Source of the DNA: Ochotona curzoniae
Lineage: Eukaryota > Chordata > Mammalia > Lagomorpha > Ochotonidae
Direction: 5' to 3'
Assembly: GCF_017591425.1 (NCBI RefSeq)
Contig: NW_024466459.1
Span: 8,432,001-8,496,000, forward strand
Length of the DNA: 64,000 nt
Made by a program: the position numbers and the translations under genes. Positions within the stretch are counted from its first letter, which is position 1, and every line of letters begins with the position of its first letter. The notes under the pieces are model-generated. The model saw only the letters and a program-made list of their open reading frames with translations. It was not told the origin of the DNA and did not search any database. Shown piece by piece: positions 62,241 to 64,000 of the stretch.

Positions 62241-64000
62241 CCACACTCTACAGGGTACAATGTTTCCCATGCTTGTGGTGCCCAGGCTCCCACCAGAAGA
62301 GGCACCTGTGGCAGTGCTGGACAGCTGTTGGGCCAGGAGGCCAGCTGGGAGGTCCTGCTGGGAGGACCCCAGCAGAGCGCCAAGGGCCAGGTGTGGGCAG
62401 ATTCTGCCCCCTGGCTTGCAGCCAGCCGCCTTCTAGCTGCAGGCTTGTATGCAACAGGGGGTGCTGCGCTATCTCCTCCTGCAAGGAGGACCCTTCCACA
62501 CCTTAACTTGTACCTCTCAATTCCCATTGCCCAGTGCACCACCTTGGGGCTTTCACATGAGTCTGGGGGAACACAAACATCCTCTCTCTCTTTCTCTCAG
62601 GTTCTTTCTGTATTGTTCCCTTCACACCCACCCGCCCCTAAGGATGAGGGAAGCTGCTGGGTGGTAAAACGCTTGCAGAGAATTGAACAGGAGCCAGGAC
62701 TGGAGGGGTTGGTGTCAGGGAGGCAGCATCTCCCCAGGAGGAGGCCCTGCCAATTGCAGAAGGACGGTTCTGAGGGTCTGCTCTAGACCCCCAAGCCCAC
62801 ACACTTCCCACTTTCCCTCCTCCCCACCATCACCAACACACAAAGCCCTTTGCCCATGAGACCCATGTGGGAAGTTGGCGTCTCCTACAAGTTCGGCTCC
62901 GTTTTGCGGGTGGGAAGGAGGAATCGTGAGAGATCTGATGAGTCTGTAATTCTGCCAGGGACAGGCTCACAGGTTCACATATAAGAGGCGGCAGGACCCG
63001 CATTTGACAGAGCGGAAGACAGAAGGCGCCCAGCTGGGAAGTCAGGAGACTAGGATGCCAAGGAACCAGGTGCTTCCTGGCACACTGCACTCCCAGCAGT
63101 ACTAGGGGCTCCCCCAAGTGGAGGGGGCCTCCTCTGGAAGGGCAGAAGCCTATGGAAGGGGGAGGGAGGAGGAAGGAACAGGGCATTCGGCAAAGGCTTT
63201 GGAAGAACCCAGACCACAAAGACAGGTCGTAGTAGTGCCCTGGCCAGAGATTCTGTGAAACAGGTTGTCAGCTCAACATGCCTGGGCAACTGCCCCATAC
63301 ACCTCGCCCTGGGGGCAAACGACTGTCTGCCCACCCAGGGGCCCCACTCCCTCCAGAGCCTCGCCTCACCTACCTCTTTGTCCCCAGCAGTGGATAGCAG
63401 AGGACACACCTGCTGTCCGGGGCAGGGAGGACCTCACGCAGCAGGACCGGGGAGGCTCATGGGTGCAGCTGTCTGCAGCCCAGCTTCCATGGAAGAAAAA
63501 TCTCTCCCACCTTGCAGGTGGAGACCCCTGCCACACCCTGCCACCTGTGTACCAACAGCTCTTCCCACTGGCGTTTTTTTCAAGGCCTGTGTTTTCACAT
63601 CCGTACTGCAGCCTGCTTTCATGTGCAGCCAAAATTTGTGGGTTTCATCGGGATGCCCTGTCGGAGGCAGCAGCAGGTTGCTGGCCAAATGCACAAGTCA
63701 GATAAATGAATGGTCCATTACATGGGACGCTCCCACCGCGGACAGCAGGAAAATGTTCTGGCTGTAAATCTGCTGCTGGCGTCCGCAGTGCTTGCAAAAC
63801 CTGGAAGGAGTACTCCCCCACAGCCACACCCCCGGCGCAGCACAGACACTGTTCCTGAGGAGGGGAGAGACCGGCAGGAAGTCCTAGTAACCTTTATGCT
63901 GGCTCATCCTTGTGCAGTCTCCTTCCCCGTGGTTTGCGGTGAGGACAACAGAAGTCCATTGCTGGAGTTCCATTCCCACTGTGAAGCATTAAGACGCAAA

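Larger units (their letters stand above)
51831..64000. other. intergenic region upstream of MGAT5B
   Basis: No gene is recognised. The region holds SINEs, L1 and hAT relics and minisatellites, with single-copy DNA at 53.7-55.9, 56.7-57.5, 58.2-60.5, 61.1-62.0 and 62.25-64.0 kb. MFSD11 lies on this side in human; no exon of it is visible. Confidence 0.7.

Noticed and set aside
1..64000. CRISPR array, operon or phage-like system
   Set aside because: The tandem repeats found are minisatellites without spacers, and the gene structure is spliced and mammalian.
51831..64000. Exons of MFSD11 or another upstream neighbour
   Set aside because: No frame here resembles a transporter or any other protein family I recognise.

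Overview
This is a mammalian window, almost certainly from a lagomorph (rabbit, hare or pika). About two dozen tRNA-derived SINEs of the lagomorph C-SINE type lie in both orientations. They share a head like GCGGTAGCCTAGCGGCTAAAG, a GGTTCTAATCC B box, a body with GGCCTGGGAAAGCAG and an AATAAATAAATCTT tail. I cannot separate rabbit from pika with confidence.

One protein-coding gene fills most of the window, and I could assemble it completely. It is MGAT5B (GnT-IX / GnT-Vb), on the minus strand, with its start codon at 50930-50928 and its stop at 8290-8288. Seventeen coding exons joined by sixteen GT-AG introns give 2370 coding bases, or 789 residues. All phases match and there is no internal stop or frameshift. 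The product is a type II Golgi glycosyltransferase of family GT18, known from brain, that adds beta-1,6-GlcNAc to O-mannosyl and N-glycans. The start codon sits at the edge of a CpG island (about 50.74-51.83 kb) that should hold the promoter and 5' UTR. The 3' UTR runs from 8287 to a candidate AATAAA at 7115-7110.

Layout: 1-7.1 kb is downstream intergenic DNA, with CCAAT-containing tandem repeats, a SINE, an internally deleted L1 (1745-3357) and minisatellites. 7.1-50.9 kb is MGAT5B. Its introns carry SINEs, MIR/L2 relics, GC-rich minisatellites (several abutting splice sites), an RE1/REST-like site in intron 1 and islands of AT-rich single-copy DNA that look like conserved non-coding elements. 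51.8-64 kb is upstream intergenic DNA, SINE-rich, with old L1 and hAT relics and a homeodomain-motif cluster near 59.45 kb. In human the neighbours of MGAT5B are MFSD11 and SEC14L1; I see no exon of either here.

I found no prokaryote-like system, CRISPR array, functional tRNA or rRNA gene, or second protein gene. The points most worth checking are the REST-type sites at this brain-restricted gene, two introns (4 and 13) that are stop-free and a multiple of three, the 50-bp minisatellite grown inside a SINE, and the non-coding islands.
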